DNA of 64,000 bases, from positions 1,426,001 through 1,490,000 of the forward strand of contig NZ_LT629799.1 in NCBI RefSeq assembly GCF_900105785.1, written 5' to 3'. Every line of letters starts with the position of its first letter. The stretch's first letter is position 1. Made by a program: the position numbers and the translations under genes. Positions 54,374-62,682 of this stretch are shown piece by piece. The notes under the pieces are model-generated. The model made no database searches. It was not told the origin of the DNA and saw nothing but the letters and a program-made list of their open reading frames with translations. The stretch is from Microlunatus sagamiharensis. Lineage in GTDB: Bacteria > Actinomycetota > Actinomycetes > Propionibacteriales > Propionibacteriaceae.

Positions 54374-55528
54374 TCATGCGGCCCGCAGCAGGCGTCCGCG
54401 ATAGACCCCCCGGGCCGTGCGCAGGGCGACGACGAGCCAGGCGGCGACGAGGGCGGTGTAGAAGGCGACCGCCAGCACGATGAACAGGTGGAGCCCGGTG
54501 GCTGCGGCGAGTCCGGAGGTCCCGGTGACGACGGTGCCGACGGGGAAGGTGAAGGACCACCAGGTCAGGCTGAAGGGCAGTCCCGTACGGGCGGTGCGGA
54601 TCGTGACGGCGAGGGCGAGCGCTGCCCACAGCATCGCGAAGCCCCAGACGGGGATGCCGTAGACGAGGCCGAGGGCGTGGAACGCGGTCCCGTACGGCGC
54701 AGGCAGCAGGGCGGGTGCGGTCTCGCCGAGGTTGTGGCTGGCAGTGATCGACTGGCCCAGGGGGCCGAGGACGATCCACAGGGTCGGGACCGCGGCGGCG
54801 GCGCCGACCTTGTGCTGGACGAGCCGGTTCCAGATCAGGGTGATCATGACGAGGCTGGCGATCAGGGTGAGGCCGAACATTGCGTAGCAGGCGACCAGCA
54901 GGGTGGTACGGGCCTCGCCGGCGGGCAGGTGCGGGATCAGCAGGGTGCCGGTGGCTGCGCTGACCATCGGGGGGACGACGGGCATCAGCCAGCCGCCGAA
55001 GGCGGAGTCGGGCTTGACGTCGTGGTCGGTGAAGGCCCGGTAGGGCACCGCGACCGCGGTCCACAGCCCGAGCAGCGTCCCGGCCGTCCACAGCACGGCG
55101 TCCAGGGCGAGCGCGGGGCCGTCGCCGATCACCGAGCGCCCGACGAGCATCGCGCCCGCGCCGACCGTCATCAGGGCCATGGCCGGGGCGCCGTAGAAGT
55201 GGGACATGACCGGGTTGGCCAGGTGGGCGCGGGCGCTGTCGGGGTGGCGGACCCAGTGCACCGCGGTGGCCGCGGTGACGACGACGAGGAGCACCAGGTC
55301 GAGCGCCCACACGACCCGGGCGGCCTCGAGCAGGCCCGGCACGTGGACCGGCAGGGTGGCGGCGGCGTTGGCGACGATCCCGGTCCCCATCACCGAGGCG
55401 AACCAGTTCGGGGTGATGTGGCCGAACGCGGGCTGGCCCTCGAGCTCGGCGAGGAACCCCGAGCGGTGACCGAGGCGGGTCGGGCCCGTCGGGATCGGGG
55501 AGGTGGTGCGGGTCAGCGTCAGGGCCAT
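54374..55528 (-). CDS. TDT family transporter, copy 2
   Basis: This 384-residue ten-helix TDT protein is clearly a paralogue of the one at 40437-41576, with long identical stretches (TPNWFASVMGTGIVANAAAT, AAAVPTLWIVLGPLGQS). It diverges from a LysR gene. Downstream of that LysR lie a DUF202 gene and a sulfite-oxidase-like enzyme. The TDT family contains sulfite exporter Ssu1, so an anion/sulfite efflux role is reasonable. The 3' end is 54 bases before the fluoride riboswitch. Confidence 0.88.
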   Translation of the reverse strand: MALTLTRTTSPIPTGPTRLGHRSGFLAELEGQPAFGHITPNWFASVMGTGIVANAAATLPVHVPGLLEAARVVWALDLVLLVVVTAATAVHWVRHPDSARAHLANPVMSHFYGAPAMALMTVGAGAMLVGRSVIGDGPALALDAVLWTAGTLLGLWTAVAVPYRAFTDHDVKPDSAFGGWLMPVVPPMVSAATGTLLIPHLPAGEARTTLLVACYAMFGLTLIASLVMITLIWNRLVQHKVGAAAAVPTLWIVLGPLGQSITASHNLGETAPALLPAPYGTAFHALGLVYGIPVWGFAMLWAALALAVTIRTARTGLPFSLTWWSFTFPVGTVVTGTSGLAAATGLHLFIVLAVAFYTALVAAWLVVALRTARGVYRGRLLRAA

Positions 55529-55584
55529 GACGTCAGCCTGCTCGGTCCCGGCCGGCGGCAGTAGGGTCCCGTGCCCTGCCGATG

Positions 55585-55601
55585 CACAGGTGCCGCCTGT
55601 G
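55585..55601. promoter_or_regulatory. LysR-type operator, copy 2
   Basis: CACAGG TGCCG CCTGTG: same arms and five-base spacing as the site at 41632-41650, while most other intergenic bases differ between the pairs. This conservation marks it as the regulator's binding site. Confidence 0.7.
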
Positions 55602-55609
55602 ACCGGGGG

Positions 55610-55615
55610 TAGGGT
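55610..55615 (+). promoter_or_regulatory. -10 box of a leaderless lysR gene, copy 2
   Basis: TAGGGT ends six bases before GTG 55622, exactly as in copy 1, within the conserved stretch GGGGTAGGGTCGCCCTGTGG. Confidence 0.6.
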
Positions 55616-55621
55616 CGCCCT

Positions 55622-56554
55622 GTGGCACTGAGCGGACACCTGCCCGATCTGGACTCGTTCGCCCTCCTGGTCGAGGTCGCGAGGTCGGGCAGCATCGGCG
55701 CGGCCGCCCGGGCGCACGGGGTGAGCCAGCAGTCCGCGTCGGAGCGGCTGACGACCATGGAACGTCAGGTCGGGGTGCCGCTGCTGAGCCGAGGTGCCCG
55801 CGGGACGCGCTTGACCGCGTCCGGGGCGCTGATGGTGGAGTGGGCCGCGCGGATGCTGCAGGTCGCCGAGGAGGTCGACGCCTCGATCGCCGCGCTGCGC
55901 GGCGAGCGTGACCGCGAGCTGAGGATCGTGGCGAGCATGACCGTCGCGGAGCACCTGCTGCCGCGCTGGCTGGTGGCCCTGCGCCAGCAGCAGACGCAGC
56001 CGGGGACGGACCGCGGCACGACGTCGGTGAGCCTGCGGGCCGCCAACTCCGCGGAGGTGCTGCGTGCGGTGGCGGCGGGGGAGGCCGATCTCGGTTTCGT
56101 CGAGGGCGCCGACCGCCCGCCCGGTGTGAGCTCGACCGAGATCGGGCGCGACGACCTCGTGCTGGTCGCCGCACCGTCGGACCGGCTCGCCCGGCGCCGC
56201 ACCCCGTTGACCGCGGCCCAGGTCTCCGGGCTGGCGTTGACGTCGCGGGAGCGCGGGTCCGGCACCCGCGAGGTCGTCGAGCAGGCCCTGGCCGTGCACG
56301 GGCTGACGACCGCGCCGCCGGCGGTGGAGGTCACGACCTCCACCGCGGTGCGGGAGACCGTGCGCGCCGGCGGCGCGCCCGCCTTCCTGAGTCGTCACGC
56401 GGTCGAGGCTGACCTGCGCGCCAGGACGCTCGTGCTGGTCAGGACCCGCGACCTCACCGTCAGCCGCCTGCTCCGCGCGGTGTGGGTCGGTGGCGCCGAG
56501 GCACCCGCCGGCCCCGTCCGTGACCTGCTCGCCGTCGTGGCGCGCACCCCGTGA
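55622..56554 (+). CDS. LysR family regulator, copy 2
   Basis: This 310-residue LysR protein has HTH SGSIGAAARAHGVSQQSASE and an effector domain like copy 1 (SMTVAEHLLPRWLVAL, AAGEADLGFVEGADRP, LTSRERGSGTREVVEQALAV). GTG 55622 is probably leaderless. It should control the divergent TDT gene and perhaps the downstream DUF202/sulfite-oxidase pair. Near identity of the DNA-binding helix suggests both LysR copies could bind both operators. Confidence 0.92.
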   Translation: MALSGHLPDLDSFALLVEVARSGSIGAAARAHGVSQQSASERLTTMERQVGVPLLSRGARGTRLTASGALMVEWAARMLQVAEEVDASIAALRGERDRELRIVASMTVAEHLLPRWLVALRQQQTQPGTDRGTTSVSLRAANSAEVLRAVAAGEADLGFVEGADRPPGVSSTEIGRDDLVLVAAPSDRLARRRTPLTAAQVSGLALTSRERGSGTREVVEQALAVHGLTTAPPAVEVTTSTAVRETVRAGGAPAFLSRHAVEADLRARTLVLVRTRDLTVSRLLRAVWVGGAEAPAGPVRDLLAVVARTP

Positions 56555-56627
56555 TCCCGCCCCAGGCTCGAGCCGCACGCGGTGCCACAGTGGGAGCCCC
56601 GACAGCCAGAAGGGACGGAGTGGTCCG

Positions 56628-56966
56628 GTGAGCGACGAGCACCTGGGCACGCTGACGCGTGACCTGCTGGCCAACGAGCGGACCTATCTGGCGTGGCTGC
56701 GGACGGCGGTCAGCCTGATGGTCGTCGGTCTGGCCGTGGCCCGGCTGCTCGACCCCGGGCACCTCGGGCCGCTAGTCGCCGGGGTGCTGCTCGTGCTCGT
56801 GGGTGCGGTCGGGGTGTTCTACGGGACGTGGCGGTTCCGGACGGCCGCGGCGCTGATCGAGCAGGGCGACATCGCCGGTCGTGACAGCAGCCGGGCGATG
56901 ATGATCGTGTCGACGGTCCTGGTGGTCTCCGTGGCTGCGGCGATGGTGCTGCTGATCGTCCTGTGA
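56628..56966 (+). CDS. DUF202/YidH-like membrane protein
   Basis: This 112-residue protein has the DUF202 opening RDLLANERTYLAWLRTAVSL followed by three membrane helices (about 22-38, 45-62 and 92-110). GTG 56628 has GGAG seven bases upstream. Its stop overlaps the GTG of the sulfite-oxidase-like gene (GTGA), so the two form an operon. Function is unknown. Confidence 0.88.
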   Translation: MSDEHLGTLTRDLLANERTYLAWLRTAVSLMVVGLAVARLLDPGHLGPLVAGVLLVLVGAVGVFYGTWRFRTAAALIEQGDIAGRDSSRAMMIVSTVLVVSVAAAMVLLIVL

Positions 56967-58123
56967 CCGAGGACCGCAAGAGCCGGACCACGCAGCATGA
57001 CCACGACGAGAAGAGGGATGAGCCGGTGACGAGCTGGGGCAAGCGCGACGAGATGATCGTGCACGAGCAGGACCCGTTCAACGCCGAGGCGCCACCGGGG
57101 GTGCTGGTCGAGGCGTTCGTGACGCCGGTGAGCACCTTCTACAGCCGCAACCACGGCCCGATCCCCGAGCTCGACCCGGACGCCTGGTCTTTGCGGGTCG
57201 ACGGTGCGGTGTCGCGGCCGCTGACGCTGACCCTGGCTCAGCTGCGGGCCTTCGAGGCCGTGACCGTGACGGCGACCCTGCAGTGCGCCGGCAACCGCCG
57301 GGCGGACCTGATCAAGGTGAGCGACATCCCGGGTGAGGACCCCTGGGGCCGAGGGGCGACGTCGACCGCCGAGTGGACCGGAGCTCGCCTCAGCGACGTC
57401 CTCGCCGCGGCCGGTCTCGACCCGGCGGCGCGTGCCGGTCACGTGGCGTTCGACGCACCGGACGTGTCCCAGCTCGCGGACCCACCGCAGCCGTACGGCG
57501 GGTCGGTACCGCTGGGCAAGGCCCAGAGTCCGGAAGTGCTCCTCGCGTGGGCGATGAACAGCGAACCGCTCACGCAGGCCCACGGCGCCCCGGTCCGGGT
57601 CGTCGTCCCCGGCTACATCGGCGCGCGCAGCGTGAAGTGGGTCCGACGCGTCACCGTCCAGTCCGAGCCGTCCGACAACTACTTCCAGGCCACGGCCTAC
57701 CGCATCGTGCCGCCCGACGCCGACCCGAAGCAGGCCGGTCCCGGCAACGGCATCTCCCTCGGCCCGGTCGTCGTGAACGCCGCGATCCTCGCTCCCTCCG
57801 ACGGCAGCCGGCGACCGGCCGGCCGCACCGAGGTCTCGGGCTACGCCTACGCGGGCGGAGACCGGACGGTCGCGCGGGTCGACGTGTCAACCGACGGCGG
57901 CAGCACCTGGGTGCAGGCCGACCTCGGCCGCCGCACCGACCGCTGGGCCTGGACGATGTGGAGCATCAGCGTCGACCTGGCCAGCGGCCCGCACACCCTC
58001 GTCGTCCGGGCCTGGGACGACGCCGGCGCCCAGCAGCCCGAGTCAGCCACCTCGCTGTGGAACCCGAAGGGGTACGCCAACACCTCGTGGGACCGCGTCG
58101 AGATCGTCGTCGACGCGGCGTGA
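56963..58123 (+). CDS. Sulfite-oxidase-family molybdopterin enzyme
   Basis: This 386-residue protein has the molybdopterin domain with catalytic Cys108 in LQCAGNRR, and GAPVRVVVPGYIGARSVKW; the C-terminal Ig-like dimer domain (about 275-385) contains RVDVSTDGGSTWVQADL. This is sulfite oxidase/YedY-related, without heme or Tat signal, so it is cytoplasmic as predicted here. It may oxidise sulfite to sulfate. Close position to a TDT transporter and LysR suggests a sulfite detoxification module. Confidence 0.88.
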   Translation: MTEDRKSRTTQHDHDEKRDEPVTSWGKRDEMIVHEQDPFNAEAPPGVLVEAFVTPVSTFYSRNHGPIPELDPDAWSLRVDGAVSRPLTLTLAQLRAFEAVTVTATLQCAGNRRADLIKVSDIPGEDPWGRGATSTAEWTGARLSDVLAAAGLDPAARAGHVAFDAPDVSQLADPPQPYGGSVPLGKAQSPEVLLAWAMNSEPLTQAHGAPVRVVVPGYIGARSVKWVRRVTVQSEPSDNYFQATAYRIVPPDADPKQAGPGNGISLGPVVVNAAILAPSDGSRRPAGRTEVSGYAYAGGDRTVARVDVSTDGGSTWVQADLGRRTDRWAWTMWSISVDLASGPHTLVVRAWDDAGAQQPESATSLWNPKGYANTSWDRVEIVVDAA

Positions 58124-58129
58124 CACGTC

Positions 58130-58759
58130 TCAGCCGCCGAGGAGCCCGTTCATCTCGGTGATCTCGGCCTTCTGGGTCGTGACGATGCTCTGGGCGAGCT
58201 TCTTCGCGTCCGGGTTCTCGCCCTGGGCGAGCTCGGTCTGAGCCATGGTCACGGCACCCTGGTGGTGCTTGATCATGCCCGTCAGGTAGAGCCGGGCCGC
58301 GTCGTCGCCGCTGGCGTGGTCGAGGGCGTCCATGTCGGCCTGGCTCATCAGGCCGTCACCGGCGCCCATCCCGCCCATGCCCCCCATCGAGGACGGGCTG
58401 GGGTCCTGCCCCCAGCCGGCGAGCCAGCCGCTCATCTGGACGATCTGGGGTGCCTGCTCGGCCTTGATCCGGGTGGCCAGTGCGGTGACCTTCGCGTCCA
58501 CGCCCTGCTTGCTCAACAGCATGTCGCTCATCGCGACGGCCTGCGTGTGGTGCGGGATCATCATCGTCGCGAACTGGACGTCCGCGTCGACGTGTTGGCC
58601 GACGGCGGGCGTACCCGCACCGGCGGGGGAAGCGGGCGCGCTCGTCGACGCGGTGGGAGCGGTGCTGGTGCCGCCCGGCGGGGTGGCGCCGCTCGAGCAG
58701 CCCGCGAGGACCAGGGCGGCCAGGACACCTGCGAGGGCTAGCTGCGTGCGAGACGTCAT
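58130..58759 (-). CDS. DUF305 lipoprotein
   Basis: This 209-residue protein has a lipoprotein signal (LAALVLAGCSSG) and Ser/Thr/Pro linker, then a four-helix DUF305 domain with MMIPHHTQAVAMSDM and MIKHHQGAVTMAQTEL. The paired His are likely metal ligands. DUF305 proteins commonly accompany copper-handling genes. It is coupled by ATGA to the upstream permease. Confidence 0.9.
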   Translation of the reverse strand: MTSRTQLALAGVLAALVLAGCSSGATPPGGTSTAPTASTSAPASPAGAGTPAVGQHVDADVQFATMMIPHHTQAVAMSDMLLSKQGVDAKVTALATRIKAEQAPQIVQMSGWLAGWGQDPSPSSMGGMGGMGAGDGLMSQADMDALDHASGDDAARLYLTGMIKHHQGAVTMAQTELAQGENPDAKKLAQSIVTTQKAEITEMNGLLGG

Positions 58760-60000
58760 GAGGAGCCTTCTCTTGCGGTCGGAGTCGAGTGGGAGCCGCG
58801 ATCGTGGGCACTGTGGTCGTGGGAGCCGTGGTCGTGGTCGCCCATGTCGTCAGGGTCGCCGCCCATCGCGCGCAGCATGGCGGGCCCGCCCGTCCGGACG
58901 AACCGGACGACCAGGAGGGCGGCGAGCAGCAGGAAGGCGATGTTGAGGTAGGTCGTGTAGTTCCACGACAGGTGCGTCGTCTCGACCCGCGCTGTCCGTT
59001 GGACGGGGACGAGTCCGGCGGAGCCGAAGAGGATCTCGACGACGTACCCGGCCACGACGCTGGCCATGTAGAGGACGCCCGCGAGCAGGGCAGCCGTCTT
59101 CAGGCCGTAGTACTTCCGGTAGATGACCAGCACGGGCAGGATCAGCAGGTCGGCGAAGATGAAGCTGACGACGCCGCCGAAGCTGATGCCGCCGTTCCAC
59201 AGCACCGCCGCGAGCGGGACGTTGCCGATCGAGCAGACGAAGCTCAGCACGGCGACGACCGGCCCGACGATCGGACCCCAGACCTTCGCGAGGAACGGGT
59301 GGTCGACGAGGAAGAACGCCTGCCAGAAGCTGTCCGGCACCCACGCAGCGACCGCGCCAGCGATCAGCAGACCGATGACGATGTCGCGCAGGACGGCCGC
59401 CCACTCCATCACGAAGATGTGGCTGATCGAGGTGATGCCCTGGGCGGAGGTGAGTCGGCGGACCAGCGACCCGTCGCCCTGGACGCTCATGTCCATCGCC
59501 GCGTGACCCTCCATCGAACCGGCCAGCCCGCGGTCGGCCTGCCGATGCGCGGCCTCGAGCAGGCGCGGTCGGAGGAAGAACCGGAGCAGCAGCGCGACCA
59601 CGATGATCATGACCGGTCCGCCGACGAACTCGGCCGCGGCGAACTCCCAGCCCATAAGCAGGATCAAGATGATGCCGAGCTCGACGACCAGGTTGGTCGA
59701 CGCGATCTGGAACGCGATCGCCGCGGCGAAGCTCGCACCCTTACGGAACAGTGAACGGGCCAATGCCACGGCTGCATACGAGCAGGACGACGACGCCGCG
59801 CCCAGCCCGGTGGCGACGGCCAGCGACCGAGGGCCGTTCCCGCCCAGTAGCCGGGTGACCGACTCCCGCCGGACGACGGCTTGGACGGCGGCGGACAAGG
59901 TGAAGCCGAGGATCAGTGCCCAGGTGATCTCCCAGGTCATCGAGCCGGTCCGCTCGAGCGCGCGCAGGATCTGGTGCCCGGCGGCTGCGAGCAGGGTCAT
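58756..60000 (-). CDS. DUF318-type permease with His-rich tail
   Basis: This 414-residue permease (COG0701 type, related to ArsP and similar efflux proteins) has two bundles of four to five helices, with GLGAASSSCSYAAVALARSL and SFVCSIGNVPLAAVLWNGG as the paired motifs; the cysteines may bind metal or metalloid. A cytoplasmic loop holds Met/His residues (MEGHAAMDMSVQG), and the C-terminus is GDHDHGSHDHSAHDRGSH. ATGA overlaps occur on both sides. It likely exports a metal, arsenical or related compound. Confidence 0.85.
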   Translation of the reverse strand: MTLLAAAGHQILRALERTGSMTWEITWALILGFTLSAAVQAVVRRESVTRLLGGNGPRSLAVATGLGAASSSCSYAAVALARSLFRKGASFAAAIAFQIASTNLVVELGIILILLMGWEFAAAEFVGGPVMIIVVALLLRFFLRPRLLEAAHRQADRGLAGSMEGHAAMDMSVQGDGSLVRRLTSAQGITSISHIFVMEWAAVLRDIVIGLLIAGAVAAWVPDSFWQAFFLVDHPFLAKVWGPIVGPVVAVLSFVCSIGNVPLAAVLWNGGISFGGVVSFIFADLLILPVLVIYRKYYGLKTAALLAGVLYMASVVAGYVVEILFGSAGLVPVQRTARVETTHLSWNYTTYLNIAFLLLAALLVVRFVRTGGPAMLRAMGGDPDDMGDHDHGSHDHSAHDRGSHSTPTAREGSS

Positions 60001-60413
60001 CGCTCGTCCTCCTCAGCCGCGCGGGTCATCGCGACCAGCTCGCGGAAGCAGTGGTGGCGCAACGGCTCCGGGAACCCTGGCGCGAGCCGGTAGAACACGA
60101 CCCGCCCCTGCTTGCGGGTGGCGACCAGGCCCGCCGTCCGCAGGATCTTGAGGGCGTAGCCGACGGAGTCCTCCGTCGACTCCAGGGCGAGGGCGAGGTC
60201 GCCGACGCACAGCTCCTCGACCTCGTCGAGCGCGTACAGGATCCGGGACCGGACGGGATCGGCCAGCAGGGACAGCAGCGCAGCAAGCCGCCCGGCGTCG
60301 TCAGCGGACAACCCGCGTGCCCGTGCGTGGGCGACCCGTTCCGGGTCGACCGGATGGTCATGGGGCTCCGCCAAGCCGGTAGGGCCGGTCTCTGCACCTC
60401 GGGGCTGCGTCAT
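59997..60413 (-). CDS. ArsR/SmtB family regulator
   Basis: This 138-residue winged-helix protein has DPVRSRILYALDEVEELCVGDLALAL, with helix-turn-helix TEDSVGYALKILRTAGLVAT and wing KQGRVVFYRL. The usual CVCDL metal motif is CVGDL here, leaving one Cys, and His residues near the C-terminus (RHHCF) may contribute. ATG 60413 has GAGGTGG nine bases upstream. It heads the permease/DUF305 operon and should repress it until metal binds. Confidence 0.88.
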   Translation of the reverse strand: MTQPRGAETGPTGLAEPHDHPVDPERVAHARARGLSADDAGRLAALLSLLADPVRSRILYALDEVEELCVGDLALALESTEDSVGYALKILRTAGLVATRKQGRVVFYRLAPGFPEPLRHHCFRELVAMTRAAEEDER

Positions 60414-60706
60414 ATCGCACCACCTCTCGTCTCGCTCACTCAGAAGATACCCGCTTACCCGTGCGACCACACGGATTTGCGGGAGCCAAGGGTCTCGTCG
60501 CGGCGCTACCTTCTGGCCGCTACCAGAAGGGGGTCTTTGCCCCACCCGTTCCCCTACCGCTACTGAGAATGGGTGGGTCGGCTGCTGCCGATCACTCCTC
60601 GCGGTCCGGTCAACACGTACTGGGCCGACCGTTCAGTATTCGTACGAGCGTGATGCTGCGGTCGCCGAAGGTCGTTCAGCTGAGGTCTTGCAGTCGGAGG
60701 ATGACG
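60414..60706. other. Divergent intergenic with inverted repeats
   Basis: These 293 bases hold CCTTCTGG-N6-CCAGAAGG (60509-60530) and CCCACCC/GGGTGGG arms around 60540-60580. Either could be an operator or terminator. Promoters for the ArsR operon and the DUF2314-like gene must lie here. Confidence 0.4.
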
Positions 60707-61321
60707 ATGTGCGAGGAACTGCTCGGAGTCAAGGGTGCGCTCGGCAGCCTCGGCCTAGCACTGTTGATCTTCGGACTCGCCCCCGGGATGGTCCTGTCGC
60801 TGATCCTCTGCCTGCTGCCTCGCGACGACCCTCGACGGCAAGAGCTCCACGCCGAACTGTACGCGGTGCCGCGCTGGGAGCGACCCTTCTGGGTCTTCGA
60901 CCAGCTCGAGGTCGCTCTTCGTCAGGGCGTGTTCCCGGAGGTCTCCTGGTTCTTCGAGTTCTGGGGTGGCCGGCTGATCTGGTCCCGGTCGAAGATCCAA
61001 TCCGGGCTAGCCATCCACAAGGAGCACCCGGACACGTTCTGGGTACCTGACGCGCAGACGAAGGCCAATCTCGGACCGGGCGACCTGGTGAAGTTGTCGT
61101 GGGCGATCACCAGGCCGCGTAAAGGTGGGCCTGGAGGAGAGCGGATGTGGGTCAAGATCACGTACCGCGAAGGCGAGAACTTCGTTGGCGCCCTCGACAA
61201 CTGGCCGATCTACGTCTACCTCCGCCCCGACGAGACGGTCCGGTTTCACGCCGACGACATCATCGACTACGTCCTCTTCGACGAGTATGGGGAGCAGGAC
61301 GATGGGGTAGAGGCGGCCTGA
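60707..61321 (+). CDS. Membrane-anchored DUF2314-like protein
   Basis: This 204-residue protein has one N-terminal helix (LGSLGLALLIFGLAPGMVLS) and a C-terminal domain with DLVKLSWAI, ERMWVKITYREGENFVGALD, NWPIYVYL and FHADDIIDYVLFD, the layout of DUF2314 domains. ATG 60707 sits six bases after GGAGG; ATG 60701 overlaps that site. GC content is lower than average, as in the HNH-type gene at the other edge of the island. Function is unknown; DUF2314 proteins are often linked to toxin immunity-like or accessory loci. Confidence 0.65.
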   Translation: MCEELLGVKGALGSLGLALLIFGLAPGMVLSLILCLLPRDDPRRQELHAELYAVPRWERPFWVFDQLEVALRQGVFPEVSWFFEFWGGRLIWSRSKIQSGLAIHKEHPDTFWVPDAQTKANLGPGDLVKLSWAITRPRKGGPGGERMWVKITYREGENFVGALDNWPIYVYLRPDETVRFHADDIIDYVLFDEYGEQDDGVEAA

Positions 61322-61418
61322 GCCTGGTGCGGGCCGCACCATCGCAGCCCGCACCCACGAGGGTCTTCAGGGGCATCAGAGGTACCGCCTCGATCAGATG
61401 GGTGTGCCCATCCGCGAC

Positions 61419-61495
61419 TGACAGGTTGAGTGGCAAAAATCGGCTGGTTGCGGATTACTGACACGTACCTGGCAAAACTGACAGGTTGCTTGTCA
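61419..61495. repeat. Right border array of TGACA palindromes
   Basis: Three sites: TGACA GGTTGAG TGGCA (61419-61435), TGACA CGTACC TGGCA (61459-61474, preceded by CGGATT) and TGACA GGTTGCT TGTCA (61479-61495). They match the left array at 49720-49767 in half-sites, spacing and the CGGATT prefix. Confidence 0.65.
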
Positions 61496-61730
61496 ACGGA
61501 CACTCGCAGGAGCGCTCGCGCCTTCATCCTCGGATCAGATGTCATAATGCTGCTTATCGGACAGGCCTCGAAGTTCCAGAACAAGCATCGGCTGGACGCT
61601 GTGCACTCTTGCACACCTCCAACTCGATGACGCCGGCGAAGCCCCTCGGGCTGTACGTGAAGGCGCCCAGCTTCGGCGACACCGCTGACTGAGGCGACGT
61701 GTTCGCCGAGGGCGCGTACTGCGGGCTCAG

Positions 61731-61786
61731 CTGACTCGCTGACCGACTGACGCGCTGAGGCGCTTACGCGCTGACGCGCTGACGCG
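61731..61786. repeat. Seven tandem 8-base units CTGACGCG
   Basis: Units are CTGACTCG, CTGACCGA, CTGACGCG, CTGAGGCG, CTTACGCG, CTGACGCG, CTGACGCG. Intergenic, too short for CRISPR; possibly iteron-like or a slippage-prone microsatellite. Confidence 0.7.
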
Positions 61787-62035
61787 CCACTCAGTCGACA
61801 TCACTTCCCGCCTGCCGCTGCTCGTCCTCGAGGTCCCGCCGGAAGCTCGGCCAGGCTGATGGTGAAGATTGTCAGGGATCGAGCTCGGGTCGAGACGGCC
61901 AAGCACGACGGGCGTTCATGCGCGATGGGCAAGGTCCGACTTGTCATAACGTCAGGCAAGCCGCGGTCTCGACACGATGGCGAGGGTCGCGTTGGGGTCG
62001 GCCGAGCCTGACAGCCGCGGTGAACGGGAGCCAGG

Positions 62036-62620
62036 TCAGGCCGGCTCACCGGACCGGTGAGGGGTCCCGTCGCGGAACGCTCCCGGCCGGGTCGCGAGGT
62101 GCTGCTGCCCCAGCTGCCACGCGCGCGCCCACTCCGGCTCGGCGATGGCCGCCTTGCGACGCTCGACGCGGAGCCGGTCGGCCGCCACGAAGTCGGCGAT
62201 CACCGGGTGGAAGTTCGCGTACGCGTGCGAGCTGTACGGGCCCTGCGCGATGTCACGGGCGACCGATGCGCCGCGCCGGTAGGTGTTGACCGTCAGCAGC
62301 CGGTCACCCTGCTCGACGTGGGCGTCGACCAGCCGCTGGTCGAAACGCAGGACCACCACCGCGTCGAACTCGTCGCTGTAGGCGGCCACGAGCAGCGGCG
62401 ACCGGCCGAGGACGACGTCGGCCCGGCTGTCGCCGTTCCACAGGTGCGCCTCGAGCACCTTCTTCGACAGCACCCGTCCCGGCAGCAGCCCGCCCAGACC
62501 GAACAGGTCAGGGGCGATGCGGCGGAGCCGCACCGGGTCGAGCTGGATCCCGCCGGGGTCGCTCGCGAGCGCCTCGTTGCTCATGTACGGCGTATCGCGC
62601 GGCTGCACCGGCTCGTCCAC
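62036..62620 (-). CDS. Hypothetical protein
   Basis: This 194-residue frame from GTG 62620 (ATG 62584 is an alternative; neither has a good ribosome site). It is protein-like: VRLRRIAPDLFGLGGLLPGR, DAVVVLRFDQRLVDAHVEQG, and YSSHAYANFHPVIADFVAAD. No signal, membrane helix or known domain is visible. It reads as a cytoplasmic alpha/beta protein of about 20 kDa. Confidence 0.6.
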   Translation of the reverse strand: MDEPVQPRDTPYMSNEALASDPGGIQLDPVRLRRIAPDLFGLGGLLPGRVLSKKVLEAHLWNGDSRADVVLGRSPLLVAAYSDEFDAVVVLRFDQRLVDAHVEQGDRLLTVNTYRRGASVARDIAQGPYSSHAYANFHPVIADFVAADRLRVERRKAAIAEPEWARAWQLGQQHLATRPGAFRDGTPHRSGEPA

Positions 62621-62682
62621 GTGACCATGATCGCCCGGACGAGACCTCGCCGCGGCCGCTCGCGGCGATGCTCAGCGAACCA

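Larger units (their letters stand above)
61322..62035. other. Right border region, no gene recognised
   Basis: These 714 bases hold the right palindrome array (61419-61495) and an 8-base tandem repeat (61731-61786). The DNA is less GC-rich than average up to about 61650. Short frames show no recognisable protein. No integrase or tRNA gene is seen. Confidence 0.5.

Noticed and set aside
49720-61495. Border arrays as transposon terminal inverted repeats
   Set aside because: Sites are internally palindromic and multiple at each end, and no transposase or target duplication is visible.
61731-61786. Short tandem repeats as possible CRISPR
   Set aside because: Units are 8 bases with no spacers.
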